A stretch of DNA of 64,000 bases from Arthrobacter sp. NtRootA1 (lineage in GTDB: Bacteria > Actinomycetota > Actinomycetes > Actinomycetales > Micrococcaceae). Shown in pieces: positions 1 through 7,993 of this stretch. The DNA is taken from NCBI RefSeq assembly GCF_019976975.1, contig NZ_AP024630.1:3472001-3536000 (forward strand), given 5' to 3'. The position numbers and the translations under genes are program-made. Every line of letters starts with the position of its first letter. Positions within the stretch are counted from its first letter, which is position 1. The notes below the pieces were generated by a model, which saw only the letters and a list, made by a program, of their open reading frames with translations, made no database searches and was not told the origin of the DNA.

Positions 1-1118
1 CTGGAAACACCGGAACGCATACGGGTTCGCTGTACTCCAGCGCCGGGCAGCTCCTTGCATCGGTCACGTTTACCAACGAGTCCAGTATGGGTTGGCAGAC
101 AGCAACCTTCAGCCAACCAGTTAATATTGCCGCTGACACTGAATACGTTGTTGCGTACAAGTCTCCGACCGGCAAGTACTCCTACACCGCCAACGGCTTC
201 GGCGAGGGTCTCACCAGCGGACCCCTGCGAACCGCGTCAGACGCAGGCGCGTACTCTTACAGCAGCGATTTCCCGAACGTGCCCTCCACGGCAAGTTATC
301 TGGTGGACCTGGTGCTCACGGTGCCGGAACCTCCACTGACGGTCACGGCCCAGGTGCCGGCACCGGGCGCTACGGGCATCCCTGCCGACGTCAAACCCTC
401 GATAACGCTCTCCGCTGCTATTCGATCCGGGGCATCGATGGCGTTGACTGCCAATGGCGCGTCTGTAGCGGGAACCACCGCGTTGTCAGCAGACAGCAAG
501 ACCGTGACGTTTACCCCGACAACGGCCCTGCCCAGCAGCGCGTCAGTATCCGTCAGCGTGACGAACGTGGTTTCGCAACAGGGGCAAACCCTGCCGCCAA
601 CCAGCTGGCAGTTCACTACAGCCAGCCCCACCGTGCAACAGTCCACCATCTTTGGGTCGCTCCTACCGCAAGTGGCCTCCGCTTCGGAAACGAAAGCGGT
701 GGAACTGGGGACCGCATTCAGCGTCTCCCAGGCAGGCAACGTGACAGGCATTCGTTTCTATAAAGGCACCGGGAACACCGGTACCCATGTTGGGTCGCTG
801 TGGAACGCGGCCGGCACCCGCCTGGCACAAGTGACCTTCGTCAACGAGACAGCAACCGGATGGCAAACAGCCACACTGTCCACACCAGTGGCACTGGCTA
901 CAGGTCAGAGGTATGTAGTCTCCTACCGGGCACCCAATGGCAGGTACTCCTACACCACCGGCTTCTTCAACCAAACGTGGACCAGTGGCGTCTTCACGGC
1001 TTCCGGTCCCGATAATGGCGTGTATCGGTACGGTGCCTCTGGGACAATGCCAAACAATTCCTGGAATGCCACGAACTACTTTGTAGACGTGGTCTACTCC
1101 ATCCAATCCGGCGGCTAG
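1..1118 (+). CDS. DUF4082 / Ig-like domain surface protein, 3' part
   Basis: The reading frame is open from the left edge (codons begin at base 3) and ends at TAG 1116-1118, so only the last ~371 residues are seen. The visible part is a DUF4082 domain (about residues 1-105, motif RFYKG-like, GTHTGSLYSSAG, FTNES..GWQT), an Ig-like Big_5 domain (about 115-205, VPAPGATGIPADVKPSI), and a second DUF4082 domain (about 215-365, GIRFYKGTGNTGTHVGSLW). The two DUF4082 copies are clearly homologous. This domain class occurs in large secreted actinobacterial proteins, often with glycan-related modules. The catalytic or anchoring part, if any, lies outside the window. No transmembrane or LPXTG segment is present at the C-terminus, which ends SIQSGG, so a secreted protein is likely. 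Confidence 0.85.
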   Translation, partial: GNTGTHTGSLYSSAGQLLASVTFTNESSMGWQTATFSQPVNIAADTEYVVAYKSPTGKYSYTANGFGEGLTSGPLRTASDAGAYSYSSDFPNVPSTASYLVDLVLTVPEPPLTVTAQVPAPGATGIPADVKPSITLSAAIRSGASMALTANGASVAGTTALSADSKTVTFTPTTALPSSASVSVSVTNVVSQQGQTLPPTSWQFTTASPTVQQSTIFGSLLPQVASASETKAVELGTAFSVSQAGNVTGIRFYKGTGNTGTHVGSLWNAAGTRLAQVTFVNETATGWQTATLSTPVALATGQRYVVSYRAPNGRYSYTTGFFNQTWTSGVFTASGPDNGVYRYGASGTMPNNSWNATNYFVDVVYSIQSGG

Positions 1119-1138
1119 GTCCGCCTCCGAACTGCTGG

Positions 1139-1169
1139 CGTCCGGCCCCCTGAACTCCAGGGCCGGACG
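1139..1169. terminator. Hairpin between convergent genes
   Basis: A perfect 10-bp stem (CGTCCGGCCC at 1139-1148, GGGCCGGACG at 1160-1169) has an 11-nt loop. It lies between the stop of the DUF4082 gene and the stop of the minus-strand beta-propeller gene. The T-tract is weak on both sides. The position suggests a bidirectional terminator. Confidence 0.55.
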
Positions 1170-1261
1170 TCGGCATTTAACGTCAGCAAACAAGCTTCAA
1201 CGCAACGCGTACTCACCGGCCAGGCTTATTCACCGGACCAAGTCTTCAACGCACCATGTCT

Positions 1262-2299
1262 TCAGCGGACTACGCTCGGCGACCACGCATGGGGGATAAA
1301 CAGGCTTGGCTGTGACGCGGTATCCGTTGCCAGCTTCCAGATATTGCTGTCACCTGGGGTATTTTCGTCGGCCAATCCGTAAAGGACGTTTTGATTGTCC
1401 AACCATTCAATCTGGTCATCCACGCTTCGCTTCTCGGGCAGGACGGTTTCCTGTCCGGTAGCGAGGTCAAGGACAGCGACATTCCAATGCGCAGTCAACG
1501 TCCCGCCGTCGTTCTTCTTGTAGGCGATTCGCGTGCCGTCAGGAGAGATGGAAGGGCACTCGACGTTATCGTGGACCGCAGTCAGGGTCTTGGCCGACAA
1601 ACTGCCACGAACAAGCCAGATCCGCCCGGCGGAAGCCGCAGTCGCGTAGAAGACGTCGCTTTGCCCAGGCGCAAAGGTGACCCCCCAGATGTTTCTGTCC
1701 GTGGCCTGCAAGCGCTCGCCGTTGACTATCAGGGCGAAGTCCTCCAGATTCCCCGAACCACCTGAACCAGCCGCCGTGAAGTTGATTTCAGTCGCGGTGG
1801 AGAACCCTGCTGTGGCATACGAGTGGCCGGTAACGAACACAGTTGTTGCAATCATGGATCCGTCTGGACTGGTTCGCGTCCGGCTCGGTATTCCCGGCAG
1901 GGGCCATGCCCGCTGCTGCTGCCAGTCTCTATTAAGGACGGCCGCTTCGAAGGCAGTCACAATCCCCCGGTTCGTCCTGAGGCAAACCACTGTAACGGCA
2001 GTTCCGTAGACCCTGTCACAGGCCTGTTCGCTGACAGCACGCGTGCCGCCAGGGTTCGAGAGCGGCACCGTGGCCGCATTACCGTACCCCTGTCCGCCTG
2101 CCGTGTTCCGGAACAGGACGAAGGGGACACCAGGCAGTGGCTGGCCCGCAGTAACACCCACAGAGGGCGCAGCCGTACGGCTCTCCTCGAAACGCTGATA
2201 GGCGCCAACCGCATAAATGCCCGCTGCCGCAAGCACCAGCAATGTGACTGCCAGGAGAATGCCCCAACGCAGTTTCCCTCCCGTGAGGGTGCTCATCAT
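1262..2299 (-). CDS. Membrane-anchored TolB-like beta-propeller protein
   Basis: The product is about 345 residues: an N-terminal transmembrane anchor (residues ~11-33, WGILLAVTLLVLAAAGIYAV) and an outward domain with WD40/TolB-like propeller repeats (SPDGSMIATTVF, ISPDGTRIAYKKND, VLDLATGQETVLP, IEWLDNQNVLYGL). The start at 2299 is chosen because its ATG overlaps the TGA of the upstream MFS gene (ATGA, 2296-2299), the usual sign of translational coupling. A longer in-frame ORF reaches back to 2359 inside the MFS gene and is unlikely. Function is unknown. TolB-like propellers usually bind peptides or act as scaffolds. The gene is last in a four-gene group with an MFS transporter, so a surface role linked to that transporter is possible but is inference. 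Confidence 0.75.
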   Translation of the reverse strand: MMSTLTGGKLRWGILLAVTLLVLAAAGIYAVGAYQRFEESRTAAPSVGVTAGQPLPGVPFVLFRNTAGGQGYGNAATVPLSNPGGTRAVSEQACDRVYGTAVTVVCLRTNRGIVTAFEAAVLNRDWQQQRAWPLPGIPSRTRTSPDGSMIATTVFVTGHSYATAGFSTATEINFTAAGSGGSGNLEDFALIVNGERLQATDRNIWGVTFAPGQSDVFYATAASAGRIWLVRGSLSAKTLTAVHDNVECPSISPDGTRIAYKKNDGGTLTAHWNVAVLDLATGQETVLPEKRSVDDQIEWLDNQNVLYGLADENTPGDSNIWKLATDTASQPSLFIPHAWSPSVVR

Positions 2300-3624
2300 G
2301 CGTTGACCGGCTTTGGCTTGGCTCCAGGCAGAATGAAGACGACCGCAACCACGGCGCATGCCAACAACGCTCCGGCTGCAACCATGGCTGTGGAGGCTCC
2401 TACTGCGTACCAGAGAACGCCAAAGCCGGCCGCGGCCGTCATCCGGCTCAACGCAACCACAGTCTGTGCAGAGGCGATACCTGTGGCAAGCTTCCCTGGT
2501 GGAGTCAACTGGCTGGCCAGTGCCGCCAGCACACCGTCAGTGGCTGCGTAGAACCCGCCAAGAAGGATCAGGCAACCCAGGGTGCTCCATAAGCCACCGA
2601 ACGGGGCCGCCGCCAGCAAGTAGCAGGCAAGCAGCGCGATGTGGCCGCCCACGAAGACCGGCACCCTGCCCACCCTGTCAGCCAGCCGCCCCAGCGGAAT
2701 CGCAAACGCAAGGAACACGATGTTGGTGCCGACGAAAAGCAACGGAAACCACTGCACGGCGAAGGAGTCCCGGTCCTGCAACACGAGGTAGATGAAACCG
2801 TCACCAATGGTCAGCAAGCCAAGGAGACCCGCAGAGATCAGTAACCTTCCCAGGCCTGGCTCCCGCAGGTGGCTCCACGAGAACGCGAAGAGCCGGCGTC
2901 GCTGCTTCGGGAGGACGGCTGTTTGCCCTGCGCCTTCGATCCCCTTGAGGCCTTCGATCCCCTTGAGCCTATCCGCCCGCAGGTCCGGCACCACCAGCCC
3001 CAGAACTGCAACGCCGATAACCGCAAAGGCCAGGGACACCACAAAAACGGTGCTGAAGCCATTGGGGATCATGAGCAGCACTAGGAAGGCAATCATCGGC
3101 CCCGCAGCCGCCCCGATGTTGTCCAGCATCCTGTGTACGCCAAAGGAACGGGCCAGGTGTTCCGGTTGCGCTGAAACAGTGATCAGCGCGTCGCGTGGCG
3201 CCGTGCGAATGCCTTTGCCGATCCTGTCCCCGGTCACAATCGCGGCTACCGCCCAGAACCCTCCTGCGAAAAGGAAACCTATCCTGGCGAGCATGGACAA
3301 CCCGTAACCAGCCAATGCGATGCGTTTTGGGTGTCCGCTGCGGTCCGCAGCCCAGCCCGCGGCGATCCTGACAAGTGCGCTCGCGCCCTGGTTGATGCCG
3401 TCGATGAATCCGAAGGCGATGGTCGAAAGGCCCAGGAATCCTGTCACATACAGCGGGAGGATTGCCGTCACAGACTCTGAGGACACATCCGTCACCATGC
3501 TGACAAGGCCTAGCCACAGGATGACCGGAGACAAACGAAACGGCACCTCGCTGGATAGTGCCGTTGTGGCTCCCCGGGGTTTTTCCCGTTTGCCACCGCT
3601 GCGATCCGAAAGTGAGATGTACAT
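2296..3624 (-). CDS. MFS transporter
   Basis: A 442-residue major facilitator protein with about 12 hydrophobic segments. Family signs are an N-terminal LVSMVTDVSSESVTAILPLY segment, the loop motif GWAADRSGHPKRIALAGYG between TM2 and TM3 (G-x3-D-R-x-G-x-[KR]-[KR]), and the matching second-half loop GRLADRVGRVPVFVGG. The DVSSES motif and the TAPRDALI segment resemble actinobacterial MFS proteins annotated as multidrug or efflux carriers; the substrate cannot be read from sequence. The start is the ATG at 3624, 8 nt after the stop of the preceding gene. A longer open frame to 4392 overlaps two other genes and is spurious. A short duplication, KGIEGLKGIEG, sits in the central cytoplasmic loop. 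The gene overlaps the next one by ATGA. Confidence 0.88.
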   Translation of the reverse strand: MYISLSDRSGGKREKPRGATTALSSEVPFRLSPVILWLGLVSMVTDVSSESVTAILPLYVTGFLGLSTIAFGFIDGINQGASALVRIAAGWAADRSGHPKRIALAGYGLSMLARIGFLFAGGFWAVAAIVTGDRIGKGIRTAPRDALITVSAQPEHLARSFGVHRMLDNIGAAAGPMIAFLVLLMIPNGFSTVFVVSLAFAVIGVAVLGLVVPDLRADRLKGIEGLKGIEGAGQTAVLPKQRRRLFAFSWSHLREPGLGRLLISAGLLGLLTIGDGFIYLVLQDRDSFAVQWFPLLFVGTNIVFLAFAIPLGRLADRVGRVPVFVGGHIALLACYLLAAAPFGGLWSTLGCLILLGGFYAATDGVLAALASQLTPPGKLATGIASAQTVVALSRMTAAAGFGVLWYAVGASTAMVAAGALLACAVVAVVFILPGAKPKPVNA

Positions 3625-3632
3625 AGGTGCCC

Positions 3633-4340
3633 CTAGTCCGCCGTCGTGTGCAGGCTGCCCAAAAGCTGGAAGCGTGAAACGCCGGTTCCAGTCACCGAAA
3701 CTGACACCGTCACCGTGTCCGTACCGCGCACGAACCTCGCGGCCACAGCTCCGTCCGGTGCGGGCGCATCCTCGGACCAGAAGCCTTGCCCGACCAACGA
3801 CTGGCGGAAGGCTCCCAGAACCTCCTCCTGAGACGTGCCCACGACTCCGTCCGCCGTCAGCTGCAGGACGTTGCCCGAAGTGGAAATACTGGTGGAGCCC
3901 ACGGTAGTCCCGGCCGGCATGGTCACAACGCTGCTGGGCCAGCCCTCTACCAGTGAGCCCTTCGCTGTGGCGGATTTCGGCAATGGACCAGTGATGAGTG
4001 GGGCCGGTGCAGACGGCACCGGGAGCCCGGTGGGTGTGGCTGTCACAGGAGGCAGGACCTCCAGCGGCTTGGCTGTTGTTCCACCGTCGCCTGAACCGTC
4101 CGCTGGACTGCTTGCCGAACTGCCTGACGTCGGACCGCCCGACGTCGGACTGCCGGAGGGAGGCGCACTGGCGCTGCCGGAAGCGTTGCCGTTCGACGGA
4201 TCCCCGCCAGGACCCGACGATACGGAGCTCTGGGCCGTTGCCGGTCCGGGTTTCGAAGCCATCTGGTCCAGCACGAGGGCTACCGCGGCGATGAGGACGG
4301 CGAGGCAGATGCCCGCGATCACCAAGCGCCGCGCCATCAT
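3633..4340 (-). CDS. Membrane-anchored Pro/Ser/Gly-rich hypothetical protein
   Basis: A 235-residue protein with an N-terminal transmembrane segment (residues ~5-25, VIAGICLAVLIAAVALVL), a long low-complexity linker rich in Gly, Ser, Pro and Ala (about 33-110), and a compact C-terminal domain (about 115-235) with alternating beta-like stretches (GTTVGSTSISTSGNVLQL, FVRGTDTVTVSVSVTGTG). The predicted topology is one anchor with an extracytoplasmic domain. I do not recognise the C-terminal fold. Its ATG (4340) overlaps the stop of the upstream 4-TM protein (ATGA), and its own stop is 8 nt before the MFS start, so the genes are almost certainly co-transcribed. A role in envelope function with the transporter is only inferred. 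Confidence 0.75.
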   Translation of the reverse strand: MMARRLVIAGICLAVLIAAVALVLDQMASKPGPATAQSSVSSGPGGDPSNGNASGSASAPPSGSPTSGGPTSGSSASSPADGSGDGGTTAKPLEVLPPVTATPTGLPVPSAPAPLITGPLPKSATAKGSLVEGWPSSVVTMPAGTTVGSTSISTSGNVLQLTADGVVGTSQEEVLGAFRQSLVGQGFWSEDAPAPDGAVAARFVRGTDTVTVSVSVTGTGVSRFQLLGSLHTTAD

Positions 4341-4771
4341 GGCTTGCCCGTACTTGCCGCGCCGCCGAGGAGCTCGTTGGCCTTCGCCTCAAGCCCGTCG
4401 TCGACGAAATCGTAAATGAACGATGCCAGCCAAATCACCACGGTCGCGGCGATCCAGCCCAAGATGCCGTTGATGGTGAAACCGTTCGAAAAGATGCTTG
4501 TTACCACAAGAATTGCCAGGGTGGCCAGGAGTCCCGCAGCCATCGTCACTGCCTTGCTGAGGACCCGCTTACGCCCGTCTGCCCGCTGCGCGTGGCGGCG
4601 GTGGAACATGGCCAGGATCAAGGGCTTGACCAAAAGCGTGGCCGCCGTGAACACCACGACGGCCCAAAGAAACCCGGCTCCCAAACGGACCCCAGGAAGA
4701 ACTGACGCCACCCACAACGTGATGGCGTTGAAAACCAGTGCGATGGCGATCCGAACCGCCAAGCTTTTCAT
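4337..4771 (-). CDS. Small four-TM membrane protein (holin-like/DUF)
   Basis: A 144-residue protein with about four hydrophobic segments (IAIALVFNAITLWVASVLP; GFLWAVVVFTAATLLVKPLI; MAAGLLATLAILVVTSIF; ILGWIAATVVIWLASFIY) and a basic loop (HRRHAQRADGRKR). The pattern is that of small actinobacterial membrane proteins often auto-named phage holin family; nothing phage-like surrounds it. The start MKSLAVRI at 4771 is preferred to an upstream in-frame ATG (4831) that would overlap mutM. It lies 46 nt downstream of the mutM stop on the same strand, so the operon may continue from mutM. Function is not known. Confidence 0.75.
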   Translation of the reverse strand: MKSLAVRIAIALVFNAITLWVASVLPGVRLGAGFLWAVVVFTAATLLVKPLILAMFHRRHAQRADGRKRVLSKAVTMAAGLLATLAILVVTSIFSNGFTINGILGWIAATVVIWLASFIYDFVDDGLEAKANELLGGAASTGKP

Positions 4772-4817
4772 GGGGACAGTCTGCCATTGCGATCCGGATT
4801 CCGGAACAGTTTTGGCC

Positions 4818-5774
4818 CTACCAACGCCCATTTCGCGGCCGTGGCTGGCAAACCGGACACGTGTAGGACGAGCGGTTCATGAATTGCTCACGTTTGATGA
4901 TGCTGTGCAAGCCTGCTGCCTCGCAACGGCTGCACAACTCGCCTGCGCGTCCGTAGGCGTTGAGAGAGCGGGCGAAGTATCCCGAATCGCCGTTGACGTT
5001 GACATATAAGGAGTCAAAGCTCGTGCCTCCGGCAGCCAACGCCGCATACATGACCTCTTGTGCGGCCTGCACAAGCCGGGCGGCATCACGGCGCCGCAAC
5101 GTGTCGGTAGGTCTTGCGTAATGGAGGCGGGCGCGCCACAGGGCCTCGTCAGCATAGATGTTGCCGATCCCGGAAATCACCGACTGGTCCAGCAATGCCC
5201 GCTTCAGGCCTGTTTTTCGGCTCTTTACTTTGCGATAGAAGGTGTCAAAGGAAAAGCAAGGGTCCAGCGGGTCCCTGGCAATGTGGGAGGCTTCCTCGGC
5301 GATTTCGGGCAGGGGCGTCTCTCCCAAACCTCCAGGGCCGCCGTCGGAAGTTGGCACCAGGGACGTCACGAACAGGCCACCGAAAATGCGCTGGTCCACG
5401 AATCGCAGTTGCTCCGGCATGCCGTCCTCCGGGCTGAGGCAGATTCTGACTTTGAGATGCTTCTCGTCAGGGACATGGGGGTCCTGCATGAGCAATTGTC
5501 CGCTCATCCCCAGATGAGCCATGAGCGCTACCTTGGGCAGCGTGCTGTCAACGGAACCCAGGGTGTCCATGGCGAGCGGCATCCAAAGAAACTTACCGCG
5601 CCGGACGACGTCCATTACCGTGGCGTGCTCAAGATTCCCGATGAAGTCCTCGGTGCCGAGGCCATGCCTGCGGATGGAGCGGGCGTCAAGGACGTCAACC
5701 GCGGTGATCGTACGGCCACGGACCCAGCGGGCCAGGCCACGGCGAACCACTTCTACTTCGGGAAGTTCAGGCAT
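4818..5774 (-). CDS. mutM: Formamidopyrimidine-DNA glycosylase
   Basis: A 318-residue Fpg/MutM that excises 8-oxoguanine and other oxidised purines and nicks the AP site. The N-terminus [13 protein letters not shown] gives the catalytic Pro (after Met removal) and Glu. The conserved Lys lies in [10 protein letters not shown]. The helix-two-turn-helix is [22 protein letters not shown], and the C-terminal zinc finger has CSRC near the end of the DNA-binding loop and CPVC at the extreme C-terminus. It is longer than the E. coli enzyme because of insertions in the middle (around residues 75-85 and 135-165), as is usual in actinobacteria. It follows rnc by 19 nt in the conserved coaD-DUF177-rpmF-rnc-mutM run; smc, the common next gene, is absent here. 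Confidence 0.97.
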   Translation of the reverse strand: MPELPEVEVVRRGLARWVRGRTITAVDVLDARSIRRHGLGTEDFIGNLEHATVMDVVRRGKFLWMPLAMDTLGSVDSTLPKVALMAHLGMSGQLLMQDPHVPDEKHLKVRICLSPEDGMPEQLRFVDQRIFGGLFVTSLVPTSDGGPGGLGETPLPEIAEEASHIARDPLDPCFSFDTFYRKVKSRKTGLKRALLDQSVISGIGNIYADEALWRARLHYARPTDTLRRRDAARLVQAAQEVMYAALAAGGTSFDSLYVNVNGDSGYFARSLNAYGRAGELCSRCEAAGLHSIIKREQFMNRSSYTCPVCQPRPRNGRW

Positions 5775-5793
5775 TGGGTCTGTGGACTCGGCT

Positions 5794-6504
5794 TCAGGCG
5801 GAAGCGGGTCCGGCCGGAGCTTGGTCCAGCGCAGTCAGGGCGCGCCAAGCGTCAGCGGCAGCTTCCTGCTCGGCTTCCTTCTTCGAATGGCCAGCGCCGC
5901 GACCATAAGGAGTCCCACCAATGTTCAGGACAGCCTCGAATGTACGAGCATGATCCGGGCCCGAGCCTTCCACGGCATAGTGGATTGCTCCGAGTTGGCG
6001 GCTGGCGGTCAGTTCCTGGATGCTCGTTTTCCAATCGGTGCCGGCTCCAAGGGCGCCGGCGTCCTTCAGGAGCGGGCCCACAAGGCGCATCACCAGCTGG
6101 CGTGCCGTTTCGATGTCGTTGGAGAGGTAGGTGGCGCCAATGAGCGCTTCCATGGTATCCGCGAGGATCGAGGCCTTGTTCTTGCCGTCGGTGAGCTTCT
6201 CGCCCTGTCCGAGGTAGATGAACTCGCCCACACCAAGCTCGCGACCAATTCCTGCGAGGGCGCGCGTGCTCACGACGGCGGATCGCCGCTTTGCGAGCTC
6301 ACCTTCAGGCAGCGCTGGGTTCTCGCGGTAAAGCGAATCGGTCACAGAGAACCCCAGAATGGAGTCGCCGAGGAACTCGAGACGCTCATTGGTGGGAATC
6401 CCACCGTTCTCATACGCATATGAGCGATGTGTCAGAGCAAGACGAAGCGTCTCGGTGTCAATGGAGACACCGAGACGCTTCAGAAGCTCTTCAGTTGAAG
6501 ACAT
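5794..6504 (-). CDS. rnc: Ribonuclease III
   Basis: A 236-residue RNase III, the double-strand-specific endonuclease that processes rRNA precursors. The signature [13 protein letters not shown] (residues ~40-52) and the second metal site [12 protein letters not shown] (~115-126) give the catalytic Asp and Glu residues. The C-terminal dsRNA-binding domain (about 155-225) includes [18 protein letters not shown] and the end motif [16 protein letters not shown]. The start [13 protein letters not shown] matches the family N-terminus. It sits 23 nt after rpmF, so it is co-transcribed with it, and precedes mutM. Confidence 0.97.
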   Translation of the reverse strand: MSSTEELLKRLGVSIDTETLRLALTHRSYAYENGGIPTNERLEFLGDSILGFSVTDSLYRENPALPEGELAKRRSAVVSTRALAGIGRELGVGEFIYLGQGEKLTDGKNKASILADTMEALIGATYLSNDIETARQLVMRLVGPLLKDAGALGAGTDWKTSIQELTASRQLGAIHYAVEGSGPDHARTFEAVLNIGGTPYGRGAGHSKKEAEQEAAADAWRALTALDQAPAGPASA

Positions 6505-6527
6505 CCTTTGTCAGCCTATTGGGCAGA

Positions 6528-6731
6528 TTAGGCGTCTGCTACCTTGCGGCCCTTGTATTCAAGGAACAGCGCGGTGCCGGCAGAGTCAGTGACGACCTTT
6601 GCCTGGTGCGGCAGGCTGTAAGTAACCTGACCGTTTTCGATGGTCTTGACCAAGTTGGGGGCAGTTGCCTTCCACTGGGCACGGCGGGCGCGTGTGTTTG
6701 CGCGAGACATTTTCCGCTTGGGAACAGCCAC
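6528..6731 (-). CDS. rpmF: 50S ribosomal protein L32
   Basis: A 67-residue L32: [20 protein letters not shown] followed by [11 protein letters not shown] and the GRKVADA tail. No cysteine is present, so this is the zinc-independent (C-minus) form. Actinobacteria commonly carry a zinc-free and a zinc-binding L32 as exchangeable paralogues; the other copy is not in this window. It lies 33 nt downstream of the DUF177 gene, the near-universal partner of rpmF. Confidence 0.97.
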   Translation of the reverse strand: MAVPKRKMSRANTRARRAQWKATAPNLVKTIENGQVTYSLPHQAKVVTDSAGTALFLEYKGRKVADA

Positions 6732-6764
6732 GGCTATCTCATTTCTCTCTTAGTCCAACACTTA

Positions 6765-7292
6765 CTAATCAGTTTGCCGGTCAGTCTTAGCCAGATCAGC
6801 TAGGGCAGCCCAGCGAGGGTCAATGACCTCGTGGTGGTGCCCCGGCTCGTCTTCCAGGCGTACTCCACATTCGGAGCAAAGGCCCTGGCAGTCTTCCCGG
6901 CACACCGGCTGGAACGGCAGCATAGTGACAACTGCGTCCCGCAACACCGGCTCAAGATCGATCAGATCGTGCTCGACTCGACGTTGCTCTTCATCGTCTT
7001 CTTCGTCCGAAAGCTCGACGCCTTCATAGAAGAAAAGTTCTTGCACATTGACTTCAAGGTCATACGCAAGGGGATCCAGGCATCGACCGCATTCGCCGGT
7101 TACTTCGACGATTACGGATCCTGATACCAGAATTCCTTCGTGTACGGCCTCAAGGCGAAGATCCAACTCGACATCCGAGCCTTCCTTCACGCCAATGAGC
7201 GCCACACCAAGGTCACTTGGCGCAGGTACATGTTCGTTGAGTGTCCGCATGGTCCCTGGACTGCGTCCAAGGTCCTTGACTACCAGCGCCAA
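6765..7292 (-). CDS. DUF177 (YceD) family protein
   Basis: A ~175-residue YceD/DUF177 protein, the family encoded directly before rpmF across bacteria and implicated in 23S rRNA accumulation. Visible marks are CGRCLDPL in the middle (about residues 68-75), an acidic stretch VELSDEEDDEEQRR, and a C-terminal Cys cluster CREDCQGLCSEC suggesting metal binding. The start is uncertain. The first usable codon is TTG at 7292 (TTG GCG CTG GTA GTC); the frame stays open upstream to TAA at 7353-7355 without an ATG or GTG, so a slightly longer product from a rare start cannot be excluded. A possible promoter -10 (TATAGG) lies in the 183-nt gap behind coaD. Confidence 0.9.
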   Translation of the reverse strand: MALVVKDLGRSPGTMRTLNEHVPAPSDLGVALIGVKEGSDVELDLRLEAVHEGILVSGSVIVEVTGECGRCLDPLAYDLEVNVQELFFYEGVELSDEEDDEEQRRVEHDLIDLEPVLRDAVVTMLPFQPVCREDCQGLCSECGVRLEDEPGHHHEVIDPRWAALADLAKTDRQTD

Positions 7293-7475
7293 GGGCGAAC
7301 TTGCATCTCGCTTAATGAGAACTCCTGTAGAACATATGACCGACGTACCATCTTAGCCTGATCAAGCCTGAGGACTCAAACCGGTGCCGGGCGCGCGAAG
7401 AGCGTCACGGTTTCAGCTGGGATCCACCGCAAGAAGCTGCGAGGTACCTATAAAGACTACCCCCTTGCGGGAGGG

Positions 7476-7958
7476 TTACGTTCCAGACTCGCCAGCGAGG
7501 AGCCGCTTCAACACGGATTTCGGTACGAAATCGGAAATGTCGCCGCCCAAGACATTGACCTCTTTGATCAAGGTGGAAGAAAGGTGGACGTAATGCGCTT
7601 CTGCCGGCAGGAAGACGGTTTCGACGCCGGTAAGCTGACGGTTCATGGTGGCCATCGGCAATTCGTAGTCAAAGTCCGAAGACGAGCGAAGGCCTTTAAC
7701 AATTGCCGAAATACCCCGATGCCGGCAGTACTCGGCCAACAGCCCCTCCCCCATCGGCTCAACGATGATGCCACGCAAGGACGCCAGAGTCTCGCGGGCC
7801 ATCTCCATCCGGTCTTCGAGGCTAAAGCGGTACTTCTTGGCGTAGTTGGTGGACACGGCCACGATGACTTCGTCAAACAGGCCAGCCGCCCGCGCGATGA
7901 CTTCGAGATGTCCGTTGTGGATAGGGTCAAAGGATCCAGGGCATACCGCACGTCTCAT
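7476..7958 (-). CDS. coaD: Pantetheine-phosphate adenylyltransferase
   Basis: A 160-residue PPAT, which transfers AMP from ATP to 4'-phosphopantetheine in the penultimate step of coenzyme A synthesis. The nucleotidyltransferase motif GSFDPIHNGHLEVI (HxGH type, residues ~8-21) and the C-terminal YVHLSSTLIKEV are typical, and the length is normal. It is separated from rsmD, its usual upstream partner, by two plus-strand genes, and is divergent from the aminotransferase with only 35 nt between the starts. Confidence 0.97.
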   Translation of the reverse strand: MRRAVCPGSFDPIHNGHLEVIARAAGLFDEVIVAVSTNYAKKYRFSLEDRMEMARETLASLRGIIVEPMGEGLLAEYCRHRGISAIVKGLRSSSDFDYELPMATMNRQLTGVETVFLPAEAHYVHLSSTLIKEVNVLGGDISDFVPKSVLKRLLAGESGT

Positions 7959-7993
7959 GAGACGAACCTACCCCATAGCTTCGCCGGGATACC

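Noticed and set aside
2296..4392. A 698-residue open frame covering the MFS gene and its neighbours
   Set aside because: Its first 256 residues overlap two well-supported genes in another frame; conserved MFS sequence begins only at 3624.
4337..4771. Phage holin or prophage remnant
   Set aside because: Only a generic 4-TM similarity; no phage genes, integrase or att sites nearby, and the neighbours are core genes.
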